Positions 25,711 through 34,911 of a DNA stretch of 64,000 nucleotides are shown in pieces. How positions within the stretch are numbered: position 1 is the first letter of the stretch; each line of letters opens with the position of its first letter. Location: assembly GCA_022793895.1 (NCBI GenBank), contig JAAWDS010000015.1:123852-187851 (forward strand). The letters run 5' to 3'. The stretch is from Provencibacterium sp. GTDB taxonomy: Bacteria; Bacillota; Clostridia; Oscillospirales; Ruminococcaceae. The position numbers and the translations under genes are program-made. The notes beneath the pieces are model-generated. The model saw nothing but the letters and a program-made list of their open reading frames with translations. It did no database searches and had not been told where the DNA came from.

Positions 25711-25740
25711 ATAATAGCATGTCCGGGCGGGCGGTGTCAA
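25711..25740 (-). promoter_or_regulatory. rpmG-secE-nusG-rplKA promoter
   Basis: On the minus strand TTGACA (25735-25740), 18 bases, TATTAT (25711-25716), about 130 bases before rpmG. The 307-base gap between rpmG and the Nudix gene holds this promoter and the divergent one at 25822. Confidence 0.85.
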
Positions 25741-25821
25741 GGGGAAAAACGCATAAATTTACCGGGAACCGGGATTGAGCGCTGCGGCGGGTTTGCTCTT
25801 GCCGCCCTTATCAATAAGGGA

Positions 25822-25850
25822 TTGTATATCGCCCGCGCGGGTGATATACT
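25822..25850 (+). promoter_or_regulatory. Nudix gene promoter
   Basis: TTGTAT (25822-25827), 17 bases, TATACT (25845-25850), 36 bases before the start codon. Confidence 0.7.
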
Positions 25851-25886
25851 TTGGCCGTAGTAAATCCGATTAGGGGGAATTGAACG

Positions 25887-26414
25887 ATGCGGCTGCTATT
25901 TGAAATGGACGCAAGGGACTACGATCGAAACGGCGTTGCGTTTATACGCCATTCCGCCCGCTGCATTTATATTAAAGACGGGTTAGCCGCCATGGCGCAT
26001 AGTATCAAATACGATTACTATAAATTCCCCGGCGGCGGGATAGAGAAAGGGGAAAGCCGGGAAGATGCGATGATAAGAGAGACGCGGGAGGAAGCCGGTC
26101 TGGCAGTCGTTCCCGGATCGGTGAAAGAATACGGCTATGTTCATCGAATCCAAAAAAGCGATAATAAGGACGCGGACTATTTTGTTCAGGACAATTATTA
26201 TTACCTCTGCGAGATTGAAGAAGGCTTACAGGTTCAGAATTTGGATGCTTACGAAGCAGATGAAAAATTCACGTTGGAATATGTGGAGCCTGACCGGGCC
26301 ATCTTGGTGAACAGAGATGTAAACCACGGCCCGGCGGATCCGATCATGCTTGAGCGTGAAGCAAGGGTACTGGAGCTGCTCAAAAAGGAAGGGTACTTTA
26401 ACAGAGCGTTTTGA
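25887..26414 (+). CDS. Nudix hydrolase
   Basis: A 175-aa protein that hydrolyses a nucleoside diphosphate linked to another moiety. The Nudix box spans G50 to L72 and fits GX5EX7REUXEEXGU in full, with Thr at the usual hydrophobic U position (RETREEAGL). An N-terminal strand RNGVAFIRHSARCIYI and FPGGG lead into the box. The substrate cannot be told from sequence. It has its own promoter and RBS GGGGGAAT, and lies between the ribosomal cluster and a MscS channel gene. Confidence 0.9.
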   Translation: MRLLFEMDARDYDRNGVAFIRHSARCIYIKDGLAAMAHSIKYDYYKFPGGGIEKGESREDAMIRETREEAGLAVVPGSVKEYGYVHRIQKSDNKDADYFVQDNYYYLCEIEEGLQVQNLDAYEADEKFTLEYVEPDRAILVNRDVNHGPADPIMLEREARVLELLKKEGYFNRAF

Positions 26415-26537
26415 CGGATAGGAGGCTTCAGTCAGGCGGAAGCTCCCTTTTGACCGGTCCTTCTGCCTGAATAGCTATAGGTTTTTATCCTTGCGGGGCG
26501 CGCCTCTGCAAGATAGGAGAGAGGAAGGGGAAAGCGA

Positions 26538-27674
26538 TTGGATACGGTTTTCAATTTTCTAGAGGGGTTTTGGGGACAGCATGCGGAATTTTTCAAAAGC
26601 CTGCTTCTCGCGTTCGGGATCTTTTTCGCCGGGCTTGCGCTTCGCCGGCCGCTGCTGCGCCTTTTATTCGGGCTGGCGAAGCGGGTAGGTTCTCTGAAAA
26701 AGAGCGGGCTGCTCTCGCTCTTCGGGCAGGCTTGTGAAAAACCGGTGCGGCTTCTGCTTCTGCTTCTGGCCGGATACTGCGCGGTAGCCGCTCTGCGCTT
26801 TCCGACGGATGCCCAGCAGGCCTTTTTTTCGGGACTGTCCGTTCAGGTGCTGCGGATGGGCTTTATTATCTGCATCTGCTGGGCGCTGGCCGCGTTCATC
26901 AGCCCGGAGGCGGTGGGACAGGGGCTGTTCGGCCATTCCATCGAAAAGCTGGGACAGACCTTCTGCCTTTTCTGCTCGCGTTCGCTGCGGCTGCTGGTGG
27001 TCGCCTTCGGCGCGGTGCTCCTGCTGCATGAGATGGGGTTTGATCCCAGCGGCCTGCTGACCGGGATTGGGCTGGGCGGCTTGACCCTTGCGCTCGCCGC
27101 GCAGGATTGGGCGTCGAATCTGTTTGGCGGCGTGGTGATCCTGTTGGATCGCCCGTTTGCGGTGGGCGACTGGATTCAGGTGGAGGATACCATGGAGGGG
27201 GTGGTGGAGGATGTGAGCTTCCGCTCCACCCGCATCCGCACCTTTGACAATGCGCAGGTGGTAACGCCCAACTCGCTGCTCGTCTCCAAGCCGATTGTCA
27301 ACTGGTCGCGCATGGAGAAGCGCAAAATCTCCTTTGATATCGGGCTGACCTATGATTCCCCGCCGGAACGGCTGGCGGTCTGCGTGGAGCAGCTCCGGCA
27401 GGCGCTGCGGACAATGCCGGAGATCTGCGAGGAGCCGCAGGTGGCCGTTTTCCATGAATTTGCCGAATCCAGCCTTCAAATCCGCCTGCACTGCTTCAGC
27501 CGGCTGACCGGCTTCGCCGATTACATGCGCTTAAAGGAGCGGCTCAACTTCCGGGTCATGGAGACCGTTTCACAGCTCGGCCTGCGCTTTGCCTTCCCCA
27601 CCCGGACGCTCTATCTAGAAAAGGAAGAGGACGGTCCGGCAGAAGGGCAACCCGATCCTAAAGAAGAGGCGTGA
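26538..27674 (+). CDS. mscS: small-conductance mechanosensitive channel, MscS family
   Basis: An osmotic release valve in the membrane, 378 aa. About four hydrophobic segments lie in residues 15-170. The pore helix region GIGLGGLTLALAAQDWASNLFGGVVILLDRPF is followed by the beta domain VGDWIQVEDTMEGVVEDVSFRSTRIRTFDNAQVVTPNS, both hallmark MscS blocks. The C-terminus is a typical mixed domain ending acidic. The TTG start at 26538 has GGAAGGGG upstream. A stem TCAGGCGGAAG/CTTCTGCCTGA at 26431-26471 upstream may end the Nudix transcript. It converges with and overlaps the dehydrogenase gene by 17 bases. Confidence 0.93.
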   Translation: MDTVFNFLEGFWGQHAEFFKSLLLAFGIFFAGLALRRPLLRLLFGLAKRVGSLKKSGLLSLFGQACEKPVRLLLLLLAGYCAVAALRFPTDAQQAFFSGLSVQVLRMGFIICICWALAAFISPEAVGQGLFGHSIEKLGQTFCLFCSRSLRLLVVAFGAVLLLHEMGFDPSGLLTGIGLGGLTLALAAQDWASNLFGGVVILLDRPFAVGDWIQVEDTMEGVVEDVSFRSTRIRTFDNAQVVTPNSLLVSKPIVNWSRMEKRKISFDIGLTYDSPPERLAVCVEQLRQALRTMPEICEEPQVAVFHEFAESSLQIRLHCFSRLTGFADYMRLKERLNFRVMETVSQLGLRFAFPTRTLYLEKEEDGPAEGQPDPKEEA

Positions 27675-28620
27675 CTACATTTTGCGGCCTGCCCTGCAAA
27701 AAGGCCCGCAGGTTTCCGGCGCACCTGTCAATCAGCCGCCTGCGCGTTTCCACCGGGCTCCAGGCCACGTGCGGCGTTACCACGCAGCGCGGATGTCTCG
27801 CCAGCGGATGACCGTCTCCGGGCGGCTCCTCGTCCAGCACATCCAGTCCGGCGGCATAGAGCTTACCGGTATCCAGCGCCTCAGCGACGGCGGCTGGATC
27901 CAGCAGCGCCCCGCGCGCCGTATTGATCAGCACCGCCCCATCTTTGAAAAGGGAGAGGGTTTTGGCGTTTATCATCCTCTCGGTTTCCTGTGTCAGCGGG
28001 CAGTGGAGGGAGACCGCGTCGCTTTCCGCTAGGAGCTGTTCGAGCGGGCGCCATTCTGCCGCCGTCCGGCCGGGCGGCAGCGGGCGCCGCTGGTAATAGA
28101 GGGTCCTCATCCCAAAGGCCGCCGCCAGCCGCGCGGCCTCCTGGCCGATAGCCCCCAGCCCGACAAAGCCGATCGTTTTTCCGGAGAGCTCGAAAAGCCG
28201 GGTTCCGGCAATTTCCGGATCCTCCGGCTTCTGCCAGCGGCCGGCATGTAAGTAAGCGTTCAGCGGCGGGATGGAGCAGGCGATGCTTAAAAGAAGGGCC
28301 ATGGTCATCTGCGCAACGGCGGCGGTGCTGTAGCCTGGAACGTTGCAGACGGTTATCCGATGCTCGGCCGCCGCCGGCAGATCCACCATGTTGACCCCCG
28401 TTCCGGTGACGCCGATGAAGCGCAGCTCCGGGCAGGCCTCCAGCGCGGCGCGGCAGATGGGCGTGCGGTTGAGAAACGCCGCCTGCGCGCCCTGTAAGCG
28501 GGGGACGACCTCCTCCGGCGCGGTATAGCCGTAATAGACCAGCTCCCCAAGGGCCTCCAGGGCCCCGAAATCCAGGTCGCCGCGCGCAACCAAAAATCCA
28601 TCCAACACAACAATTTTCAT
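27658..28620 (-). CDS. D-isomer-specific 2-hydroxyacid dehydrogenase
   Basis: An NAD(P)-dependent reductase of the D-2-hydroxyacid family, 320 aa, resembling glycerate/hydroxypyruvate reductases. It has the Rossmann motif GFVGLGAIGQEAARLA, the catalytic Arg in NTARGALLDPAA, Glu in DVLDEEPP and His in TPHVAWSP. The substrate is not determined. ATG 28620 follows AGGAGG; the open frame extends 84 codons upstream without a site or family match. Its 3' end overlaps the convergent mscS by 17 bases. Confidence 0.9.
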   Translation of the reverse strand: MKIVVLDGFLVARGDLDFGALEALGELVYYGYTAPEEVVPRLQGAQAAFLNRTPICRAALEACPELRFIGVTGTGVNMVDLPAAAEHRITVCNVPGYSTAAVAQMTMALLLSIACSIPPLNAYLHAGRWQKPEDPEIAGTRLFELSGKTIGFVGLGAIGQEAARLAAAFGMRTLYYQRRPLPPGRTAAEWRPLEQLLAESDAVSLHCPLTQETERMINAKTLSLFKDGAVLINTARGALLDPAAVAEALDTGKLYAAGLDVLDEEPPGDGHPLARHPRCVVTPHVAWSPVETRRRLIDRCAGNLRAFLQGRPQNVVTPLL

Positions 28621-28780
28621 TTTGCGAGCCTCCTGTTCCCGGCAAACGCTGCGGCCGGGGTTTTCTCCTTCCATCTTAACACAGAAGGGGAGGGATGGAT
28701 AGAGGCTGACTTGTAATGCGTAATCCGGAGTAGATACTCCCCGGTTCAAAATACAGGACGGGAGAGGTTGTCTTCCTGCT

Positions 28781-28936
28781 TTACTGGGGGCCGATGACCG
28801 GCAGCCGGTAAGGAGAGGGCTTTGGACCTGAAATCTCAAAAAATCCCTCGATTTCCCTGTGGCTTTTTCCATTCGCTATCATCACCTGAATTTCTGGTAA
28901 GAGTTCTTGGATATGTGTGTATTTCCTTTTTGACAT
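28781..28936 (-). pseudogene. IS3-family transposase orfA remnant
   Basis: A 51-codon frame too short for most gene finders. It starts MSKRKYTHIQELLPEIQ and continues VMIANGKSHREIEGFFEISG, the helix-turn-helix start of IS3-family OrfA proteins. After about 40 residues the match is lost and a stop follows. No orfB is present. A likely left end with GCCCCAGTAAAAACGGACAA on the minus strand lies near 29000-29015. CCCCAGTAAA recurs in the same orientation at 28781-28790, so no intact inverted repeat remains. The rest of the 500-base gap holds nothing else recognisable except the terminator at 29041. Confidence 0.65.
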
Positions 28937-29040
28937 GACAATTCCCCCTGTTGTAGTACTTCTATTTCCCTACATCAGGGGGCTTTTGTCTATTGTCCGT
29001 TTTTACTGGGGCACTCCAAGGCGTTTTATAGGGGGCGTTA

Positions 29041-29087
29041 AAAAGCCAGCCGTCCCCCGCCGGTATCGTACAGCGGAGGACGGCTGG
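29041..29087 (-). terminator. terminator of the GPH symporter gene
   Basis: CCAGCCGTCC..CCGC pairs with GCGG.GGACGGCTGG (one mismatch) and is followed by CTTTTTAA on the minus strand, 34 bases beyond the stop. Confidence 0.85.
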
Positions 29088-29120
29088 TTTTATACGATTT
29101 TTGCGCCGCTGAAGCCCGCC

Positions 29121-30737
29121 TTATACGGAGGCTTCGGCTTTGATTCTGGCGATCTCGTCTTGGATCTCGGCCATTCTTTCCTTGGTCAGCGGATAGAATT
29201 TCATCGATACCAGGTTCAGGATCCATCCGATGGCCGGCATGCCCAGGTAGCAGAACAGCGTGGCCGCCAGAATAGCGCCGCTGAACGGCGTTTCCAGGGT
29301 GGGCAGGGCCGTTTTGAAGCCGATGATGGCGAAGATAATCGATACCAGCGTGGCTCCTAGGGAGGAAATCAGCTTATCTACAAAGCTGAACAGGGTGCCC
29401 ATCAGGCCCGGAACATAGCGGCCGCTCCGGTAGGTCTCATAGTCCGCGCAGTCCGCCGTCATGGGAATGACGATGTTGCCGCTCAGGTTGGAGAAGCCTT
29501 TCATGAGGATGTACAGCAGTACGAACGCGACGCCGAAGAGGCTCCAGGAACCGGCAGAAAAGAGGCTGCCCCAGGTGGAGAGCTTGGTCAGCGAGAAGGT
29601 GGGCAGCATCATGCTGGAGGCCCCGCCGAAGGTGATAAGCAGAGCGAGGGCCGCCGCGCTGGCAATAGCGCCGATCGAGCCGACCACCAGGCATTTTTTC
29701 TGCCCCAGATAGCGAGCGATGTAGCCGATGCCGAACACCGAGAAGAGCATGACCGGAATGCTGGTAATGGCGGAGTTGGAGGCGTTAAACGCAAAATTGC
29801 CGCAGATAATGCCGAACAGGCAGATGGTAACGGTGGAGTTGGAGGTGCACTGCATGGCCAGCTTGTCGCTTCCCGCCGCGACCACCAGCATCTGAATGCC
29901 GCGGTTGTGGGCCAGAACGTCCGCATAATCCCGCAGGCCGACCTTGACCACCTTGCCGGTCCCGAAGTATTTCAGCCGGTCCTTGCGCCACAAACCGGCG
30001 ATAGCGAAGCAGGCGAAAACCAGCGAGATAGCGGCAAAAACGATCTGCATATACTGCCACATCTCCGGATTATAAAAGGCGGAGAGGGTCTGCACGCCGT
30101 TTTCCCCCGTGGTCAGCACATTGGCCAGGTTGGGGTTCTTAGCAACCATGGCGGCAATCTTGTCGGCCGCCTCGGCGGTGGTGATGGTGAACTTGGGAAC
30201 GAGGGTGCCGGAGAGGAACACCGGATAGAACAGGCTCATCAGCGCGATGTTGTAAACCGAGTCAAACATCGAGAAAACCGGCCGCTGCTTCGGGTCGTTG
30301 GTCAGGCAGCTCTGGGCCGACTTGGTAACCACGCACTGGCAGGTGTAGCCGACGATGTAGACGGCATAGATAACGATGAACAGGAAGAACCGCATGCCGC
30401 TGGGGATAACGGGAATCATCCGGAACATCAGCAGGGTGGAGAGGAACATGATAACCTGACCGGCCACGATAAACGGCCGGTTTTTGCCGAATTTCCCGTT
30501 GGTTTTGTCCACGATATAGCCGACAAACGGATCGGTCACGCCGTCCCACACGCGCATAATGGTGACGATCGATCCCGCCAGGACCACCCCGACGCCGACG
30601 ATGCCAATCAGAAAATAGGAGATGGAGGAGACCAGCATCATATAGGTGTTGGTGGAGGTGTTGTTTAGAGCATAGAACCCGATTTCCCACAGCTTGGCGC
30701 GATGGACGCCGTTTTCTTCCAAAGGCTGCTTACTCAA
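29121..30737 (-). CDS. GPH-family sugar:cation symporter (MFS)
   Basis: A 538-aa carrier with about 12 membrane segments. It resembles melibiose/glucuronide-type GPH symporters: KLWEIGFYALNNTSTN..., RVWDGVTDPFVGYIVDKTNGKFGKNRPFI is the family signature near residues 65-95. The substrate is probably a sugar or oligosaccharide. It lies 134 bases downstream of the GH3 gene on the same strand, suggesting import of what GH3 cleaves. TTG at 30737 is preferred because AAAGGAG lies 8 bases before it; a TTG two codons earlier is too close. Confidence 0.9.
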   Translation of the reverse strand: MSKQPLEENGVHRAKLWEIGFYALNNTSTNTYMMLVSSISYFLIGIVGVGVVLAGSIVTIMRVWDGVTDPFVGYIVDKTNGKFGKNRPFIVAGQVIMFLSTLLMFRMIPVIPSGMRFFLFIVIYAVYIVGYTCQCVVTKSAQSCLTNDPKQRPVFSMFDSVYNIALMSLFYPVFLSGTLVPKFTITTAEAADKIAAMVAKNPNLANVLTTGENGVQTLSAFYNPEMWQYMQIVFAAISLVFACFAIAGLWRKDRLKYFGTGKVVKVGLRDYADVLAHNRGIQMLVVAAGSDKLAMQCTSNSTVTICLFGIICGNFAFNASNSAITSIPVMLFSVFGIGYIARYLGQKKCLVVGSIGAIASAAALALLITFGGASSMMLPTFSLTKLSTWGSLFSAGSWSLFGVAFVLLYILMKGFSNLSGNIVIPMTADCADYETYRSGRYVPGLMGTLFSFVDKLISSLGATLVSIIFAIIGFKTALPTLETPFSGAILAATLFCYLGMPAIGWILNLVSMKFYPLTKERMAEIQDEIARIKAEASV

Positions 30738-30785
30738 TCTCAAAACTCCTTTCTAATAAGTATAGCTATAGCAACCGGCCATTTT

Positions 30786-30823
30786 GCGGCTGTTTTTCTC
30801 TTTTTAGGGGGAAAAACAGCCGC
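30786..30823. other. inverted repeat between the GH3 and symporter genes
   Basis: GCGGCTGTTTTTC and GAAAAACAGCCGC, 13 bp perfect, 12 bases apart. On the minus strand, the direction of both genes, A rather than T follows, so it is not a standard terminator there. It could be an mRNA-stabilising or processing hairpin. Confidence 0.6.
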
Positions 30824-30876
30824 TTTTTCGTGCTCCCGCCGCCGTTGTTAAACCTATACTTTCGCTAACGCCGCCT

Positions 30877-32613
30877 TTACAGCCGGGTATCCCACTTCCC
30901 ACAGAATACGGTGTCGCTGGCCGTGCCCTTAAATTCGCTCTTTCCGCAGATCTTCTCAATGGCGGCGCGGATACTGGTGCGGGTATTCCCATAGGCGTTG
31001 ACAAAGGCATGGACCTGGGGGACGTCGATCAGGTGGTTGGTATAGTTTAAGCTGATGCCCACCGTGGGAACCTCGGTGACATACCAGGGCAGCTCGCTGG
31101 AGTGGTTGCAGCTCCAGCGCAGCCGCACGTGGTTCTCCTGGGCATACCCCTTGATGTTGAGTACGAGAAACACGACGTCGTATTTAGAGGCGAAGTCCGC
31201 CATGCTGCCGCAGCTCATCATGGTGAACATGTTTTCCGGCCGGACGCCCTCGGAAACCTCCAGATCGTGGAAATTCGGGGCGACATCCACCGTGAATCCG
31301 GCTCTTTCAAGCTCCTCCACAACGACCTGCTTCACCGGATCGCCCTGGTAGCCCTTGCTGGTGGGGGTGGATTGGATAAAGACCAGCCGGGCCCGCTTTT
31401 GGACCTCCGGGCGGATAGGAAGATTCTTCCGGGTATCCTTCACCAAGGTGATGCAGCGCTCGGCCGCCTCCTCGGCCAGCTTTAGGTGCTCCTCGCAGCC
31501 GACCACCTGATCCTTGAGTTCCGGCGCTGGGATGACCTTCTCCTTTTGATAGAGCCCCAGCCGCGCCTTTAAGCCGAGGATGCGGTGGAGCGCGTCGTCT
31601 AGGCGTTCCGCTGTGATGACGCCGTTTTCAATCCCGGCCTTCATATACTGGAAATCCTCTTCCGGATCGTTGGAGAAAAGGAACATGTCGCAGCCGCTGG
31701 CAATCGCTTTCGGCACGGCTACCTCCCGCTTTTCCATGCAGGCGATGCCCGCCATATGGGAGGCGTCGGTGATGACGACGCCGTTGAAGCCCATCTCCCC
31801 GCGGAGCAGATCGGTGAGCAGCTCAGGGGCCAGGGTAGCCGGCATGATTTCCTCATCCGCAATGCCGGGGCGCAGCTTCCGGCTCATCTCCGGCAGGGCG
31901 ATGTGACCGACCATGATGCTCTCCAACCCTTCGTCGATCATCGTCTGATAGACCTTGCGGAAGGAGGCGTCCCATTCCCCTACGGATAGGTCGTTGACCC
32001 CCAGAACCAGGTGCTGATCCCGCTCCTCCACGCCGTCGCCCGGAAAGTGCTTGCAGCAGCAGGCAATGTTGCTCTGGTGAATGCCGCGGATAAACTCCCG
32101 GATGTTTTCGATAACCCTATCCGCATTGTCGCCAAACGACCGGGTGTTGACGATGGTGTTGCGCCAGTTCATGTAAATATCGGCGCAGGGGTTGAACATC
32201 CAGTTCACGCCCACGCTGGAAGCCTCCCGCCCGGCGACGTAGCCCATATCGTAGGCGGTTTGAACGCCCTCCCCCGCGGCGGCCTCGGCAGCCGTAGCGA
32301 TAAAGGTCCCTTCACTCAAACAGCCGTCCCCGCCGTTGTCGCAGTTGGCGGCGATGAGCAGCGGAATTTTGGAGTTTTCCTGGTAGGTTTTGTTCTGGTT
32401 GTAAACCTGGTTGCGATCCCCGCCCTGCCAGCGCAGGCCGCCCTGGTGATAGCGGTTCAAAGTATCCTGAATCACCTGCTCATCCAAGCTCTTGCGCATT
32501 TGGACGAACAACTGCCCTACCTTCTCCTCCAGCGTCATGGCTGCAATCGTCTTTTCGACCCATGCAATCGCCCCGTCGTCGAGGAAGAACGGTTTTTCCT
32601 TTAAATTGACCAT
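30877..32613 (-). CDS. glycoside hydrolase family 3 (beta-N-acetylhexosaminidase/beta-glucosidase-like)
   Basis: A 578-aa cytosolic glycosidase without a signal peptide. Family 3 marks are KHFPGDGVEERDQHLVLG (the NagZ-type KHFPG motif) and VVITDASHMAGI, where the Asp is the nucleophile. A second C-terminal alpha/beta domain (residues 390-578) is typical of longer GH3 enzymes. The KHFPG(H/D) segment favours N-acetylhexosaminidases, but other specificities are possible. It is cotranscribed with the sugar symporter, probably under the AraC regulator across the divergent gap. RBS GGGAGGG. Confidence 0.88.
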   Translation of the reverse strand: MVNLKEKPFFLDDGAIAWVEKTIAAMTLEEKVGQLFVQMRKSLDEQVIQDTLNRYHQGGLRWQGGDRNQVYNQNKTYQENSKIPLLIAANCDNGGDGCLSEGTFIATAAEAAAGEGVQTAYDMGYVAGREASSVGVNWMFNPCADIYMNWRNTIVNTRSFGDNADRVIENIREFIRGIHQSNIACCCKHFPGDGVEERDQHLVLGVNDLSVGEWDASFRKVYQTMIDEGLESIMVGHIALPEMSRKLRPGIADEEIMPATLAPELLTDLLRGEMGFNGVVITDASHMAGIACMEKREVAVPKAIASGCDMFLFSNDPEEDFQYMKAGIENGVITAERLDDALHRILGLKARLGLYQKEKVIPAPELKDQVVGCEEHLKLAEEAAERCITLVKDTRKNLPIRPEVQKRARLVFIQSTPTSKGYQGDPVKQVVVEELERAGFTVDVAPNFHDLEVSEGVRPENMFTMMSCGSMADFASKYDVVFLVLNIKGYAQENHVRLRWSCNHSSELPWYVTEVPTVGISLNYTNHLIDVPQVHAFVNAYGNTRTSIRAAIEKICGKSEFKGTASDTVFCGKWDTRL

Positions 32614-32696
32614 CTCTAATGCCCTCCCTATGTTTTCGCACCCGTGTGCGGATTTTCTGTTTTTATCCCGGAAGAGAGCTTTTCCCCGTCCCGGCG

Positions 32697-33083
32697 CTAG
32701 AGGAGGACCCTGCCTTGCTCATCCGGCTGGATGGGGATCACAATCATCAGGTCGATCAGCGTCATCGCGGCCGGAATGCCGCTCCAACAAAACAGCAGAT
32801 ACAGCGTCCCCAGCAGCTTCTGTCCGGTATAAAACCGGTGCGCGCCACAGAACCAGCCGCAGCAAAGGGCCAGCCGGATATAGGTTTTCCGGTTCACCAG
32901 CCTGGGGCCCGCCGCCCGCCTGGCCAGCCGCCTGCCGAGCCGGGTCCGCCAGGTAACGTTCTCCTGGATGCCGCGTTCCTTTTTTAAATCCGCTAAATCC
33001 TGTTCCAGCAGGATCATTTCAATGGGATCCACCGCTTCTTTCCCGGCGTTTTTCTTCCGCCTTTCCGGCGTTTCTTCTTGCAT
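32697..33083 (-). CDS. TM2-domain membrane protein
   Basis: A 128-aa protein. A charged cytosolic N-terminus (residues 1-65) precedes the TM2 pattern: a hydrophobic helix with CCGWFCGAHRFYTGQK, a short turn, then LLGTLYLLFCWSGIPAAMTLIDLMIVI. TM2 proteins are small two-helix membrane proteins of mostly unknown role. It lies upstream of the GH3 gene on the same strand with an 83-base gap. RBS AAGGAAGG. Confidence 0.85.
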   Translation of the reverse strand: MQEETPERRKKNAGKEAVDPIEMILLEQDLADLKKERGIQENVTWRTRLGRRLARRAAGPRLVNRKTYIRLALCCGWFCGAHRFYTGQKLLGTLYLLFCWSGIPAAMTLIDLMIVIPIQPDEQGRVLL

Positions 33084-33258
33084 AGCCGCCGCCTTCCTTT
33101 CTAGGACAGGTCTTTTTAAAAGATTTGCCGCCGCCGGTAGGGAAACGGTCAGATTTCCCCGCCTCAGACGGATCTGGGGGCTTCCGCCGGTCTTGAATAA
33201 GAAAGCTCTCTCCTCTAAATATAAATAAATTTCTGAATTTTTCCTAGAATTATTTTTG

Positions 33259-33287
33259 TTGATTTTAGCATTTTTTTATGATAAAAT
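33259..33287 (+). promoter_or_regulatory. promoter of the AraC-type regulator
   Basis: TTGATT (33259-33264), 17 bases, TAAAAT (33282-33287), in an AT-rich block between the divergent TM2/GH3/symporter genes and the regulator. Confidence 0.65.
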
Positions 33288-33365
33288 CGATTGCATGACC
33301 ATTTTGGCCATTTTTTCTTCATACGTATAAGCGGACATATAAAATTTCAGTACAACGGAGCCGGT

Positions 33366-34601
33366 ATGTTAGTAGATTTATCTGAATTTATGACGGAAAT
33401 CCTTCGCTATCGAGGGGTGCAGGTTCTTTTATTGAATGGGGATCCCGATAAAGCCGCCCAGATGGATTATGGGTTCCGCCTCCGGATGGCGGACGGATTT
33501 GATTATGCGGAGGCGGCGAACAAGCTGGAGCGGTCTTTGGAGGAGGGCGTTCAATATTTTTTGGAGGATGACCTGAAGCTCTCCTACACCCTGTTCCGCT
33601 TTCCTAAGCGGCCGCAGCAGCAGGAGCCTTACCGGATTCTCTCGATTGGCCCGGTCCTCTTCCGGACGATGGAAGAGGAGAGCCTCTCCACCTTGATAAA
33701 GGCAAAGAAAATCGATCCCCGGTATACCCGCGATTTTTTAGAATTTTATAACCGGATTCCACTGGTTTTGGATAAGGATGCATGGAACCGTTCGATCCAT
33801 TTCTGCTTAGAGAAGCTGACGGGCGGCCCCATCCCATACCGGGAGCATGTTTCCGGTTTCCCGGAGCTGTTTTCGGCCCGCTATGCGGACGATGCGATGA
33901 GCGCGCTGCCGGATGTGGCCCTGAGCACGCTGGAAGAGCGTTACCGCTGGGAGGACGAGATGCTTTCCGCCGTCGCCGCCGGCAACCTCAGCCATGCCCT
34001 GGAAGCGCATTATCGCTTTATTCAATATAAGCTGCTCCCTAGGACGGCGGATCCGGTGCGCGATCGGAAAAACCTTCTCATCACCTTTAACACGCTGCTG
34101 CGCAAAGCGGCGCAGGCCGGCCAGGTCCATCCGCTGCACATTGACAACCTATCAAGGCAGTTGGCCGTTCAAATTGAAAGCGCCCTTACCATCGATCAGC
34201 TCGACGGCTTGGCCCCGCACATGCTGCGCAAATACTGCATGCTGGTCAACAACTATTCCAGACAGTCCAATTCCCAGCTGGTGCGCGGCTGCATGGACTA
34301 TATCGATTTCCATTACAACGAGGAATTGTCTCTGGCCACTCTCGCCCGGAAGAATTCCGTTTCCGCCAGCTATCTCTCCGGCCTGTTTAAAAAAGAGAAC
34401 GGCATGACCCTCACCGATTACATCAACGCCACCCGGATCCGCCGGGCGCTGCTTCTGCTCAACACCTCCGGCCTCTCTATCGGGGTGATCGCCGCCCGCT
34501 GCGGATTTCCGGACGCCAACTACTTTACCCGGACCTTTAAAAAGTATCAGGGTATAACGCCGACCGCCTACCGGGAAAGCGTCTGGGAATTTACCGAATA
34601 G
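33366..34601 (+). CDS. AraC-family transcriptional regulator
   Basis: A 411-aa regulator. Residues about 1-300 form a sensing region without a family I can name. The last 100 residues form a double helix-turn-helix (LSLATLARKNSVSASYLSGLFKKENG and LSIGVIAARCGFPDANYFTRTFKKYQGITPTAYRE). ATG 33366 follows GGAG and is preferred to an upstream in-frame start at 33291. It diverges from the TM2-GH3-symporter genes and is likely their activator (inference). Confidence 0.9.
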   Translation: MLVDLSEFMTEILRYRGVQVLLLNGDPDKAAQMDYGFRLRMADGFDYAEAANKLERSLEEGVQYFLEDDLKLSYTLFRFPKRPQQQEPYRILSIGPVLFRTMEEESLSTLIKAKKIDPRYTRDFLEFYNRIPLVLDKDAWNRSIHFCLEKLTGGPIPYREHVSGFPELFSARYADDAMSALPDVALSTLEERYRWEDEMLSAVAAGNLSHALEAHYRFIQYKLLPRTADPVRDRKNLLITFNTLLRKAAQAGQVHPLHIDNLSRQLAVQIESALTIDQLDGLAPHMLRKYCMLVNNYSRQSNSQLVRGCMDYIDFHYNEELSLATLARKNSVSASYLSGLFKKENGMTLTDYINATRIRRALLLLNTSGLSIGVIAARCGFPDANYFTRTFKKYQGITPTAYRESVWEFTE

Positions 34602-34604
34602 GAG

Positions 34605-34750
34605 AAAACCCGCGCGGACAGCGCGGCTTTTGGGGCGGACTCTTCGCTCCAAAAGCCGCTTTTTCAGAAGGGCGCGTTGCAGAATAGAAAAGAAACCCCT
34701 AGTCGAGCCGATCCTCCGGCTTGCAGAAAAAGGGCGCGCCTGCAAAACGA
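34605..34750 (+). repeat. partial copies of the structured intergenic repeat
   Basis: The 3' half of one copy is present: TTTTGGGGCG with CGCTCCAAAA, then GCCGCTTTTTCAGAAGGGCGCGTTGCAG. It is followed by one lead-in unit (GTCGAGCCGATCCTCCGGCTTGCAGAAA) and a stray GGGCGCGCCTGCAAAAC half hairpin. Together with the next copy it fills the 310-base convergent gap. Confidence 0.75.
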
Positions 34751-34909
34751 GAAAGAAATCCCCGGTCGAGCCGATCCTCCGGCTTGCTGGAACCAGAAAA
34801 ACGGTGTTTTCGCGCCTTATGGCGCGAAATTCAGGGCGTAATCTTTGCCCTGAAAACCGTTTTTCCAAAGGGCGCGCCTGCAAAACCTTTGTTTTGCAGG
34901 CGCGCCCTT
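34751..34909 (+). repeat. structured intergenic repeat, complete copy with aroK terminator
   Basis: The lead-in GGTCGAGCCGATCCTCCGG is followed by GAAAAACGGT pairing with ACCGTTTTTC. The stem encloses TTTCGCGCC/GGCGCGAAA and TTCAGGGC/GCCCTGAA. The 19-bp perfect terminal hairpin AAGGGCGCGCCTGCAAAAC (34868-34909) ends 3 bases before the aroK stop and is its terminator. Confidence 0.8.
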
Positions 34910-34911
34910 GG

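Noticed and set aside
28781..29015. Intact insertion sequence
   Set aside because: The CCCCAGTAAA ends are in the same orientation, orfB is absent and orfA is cut short, so it is only a relic.
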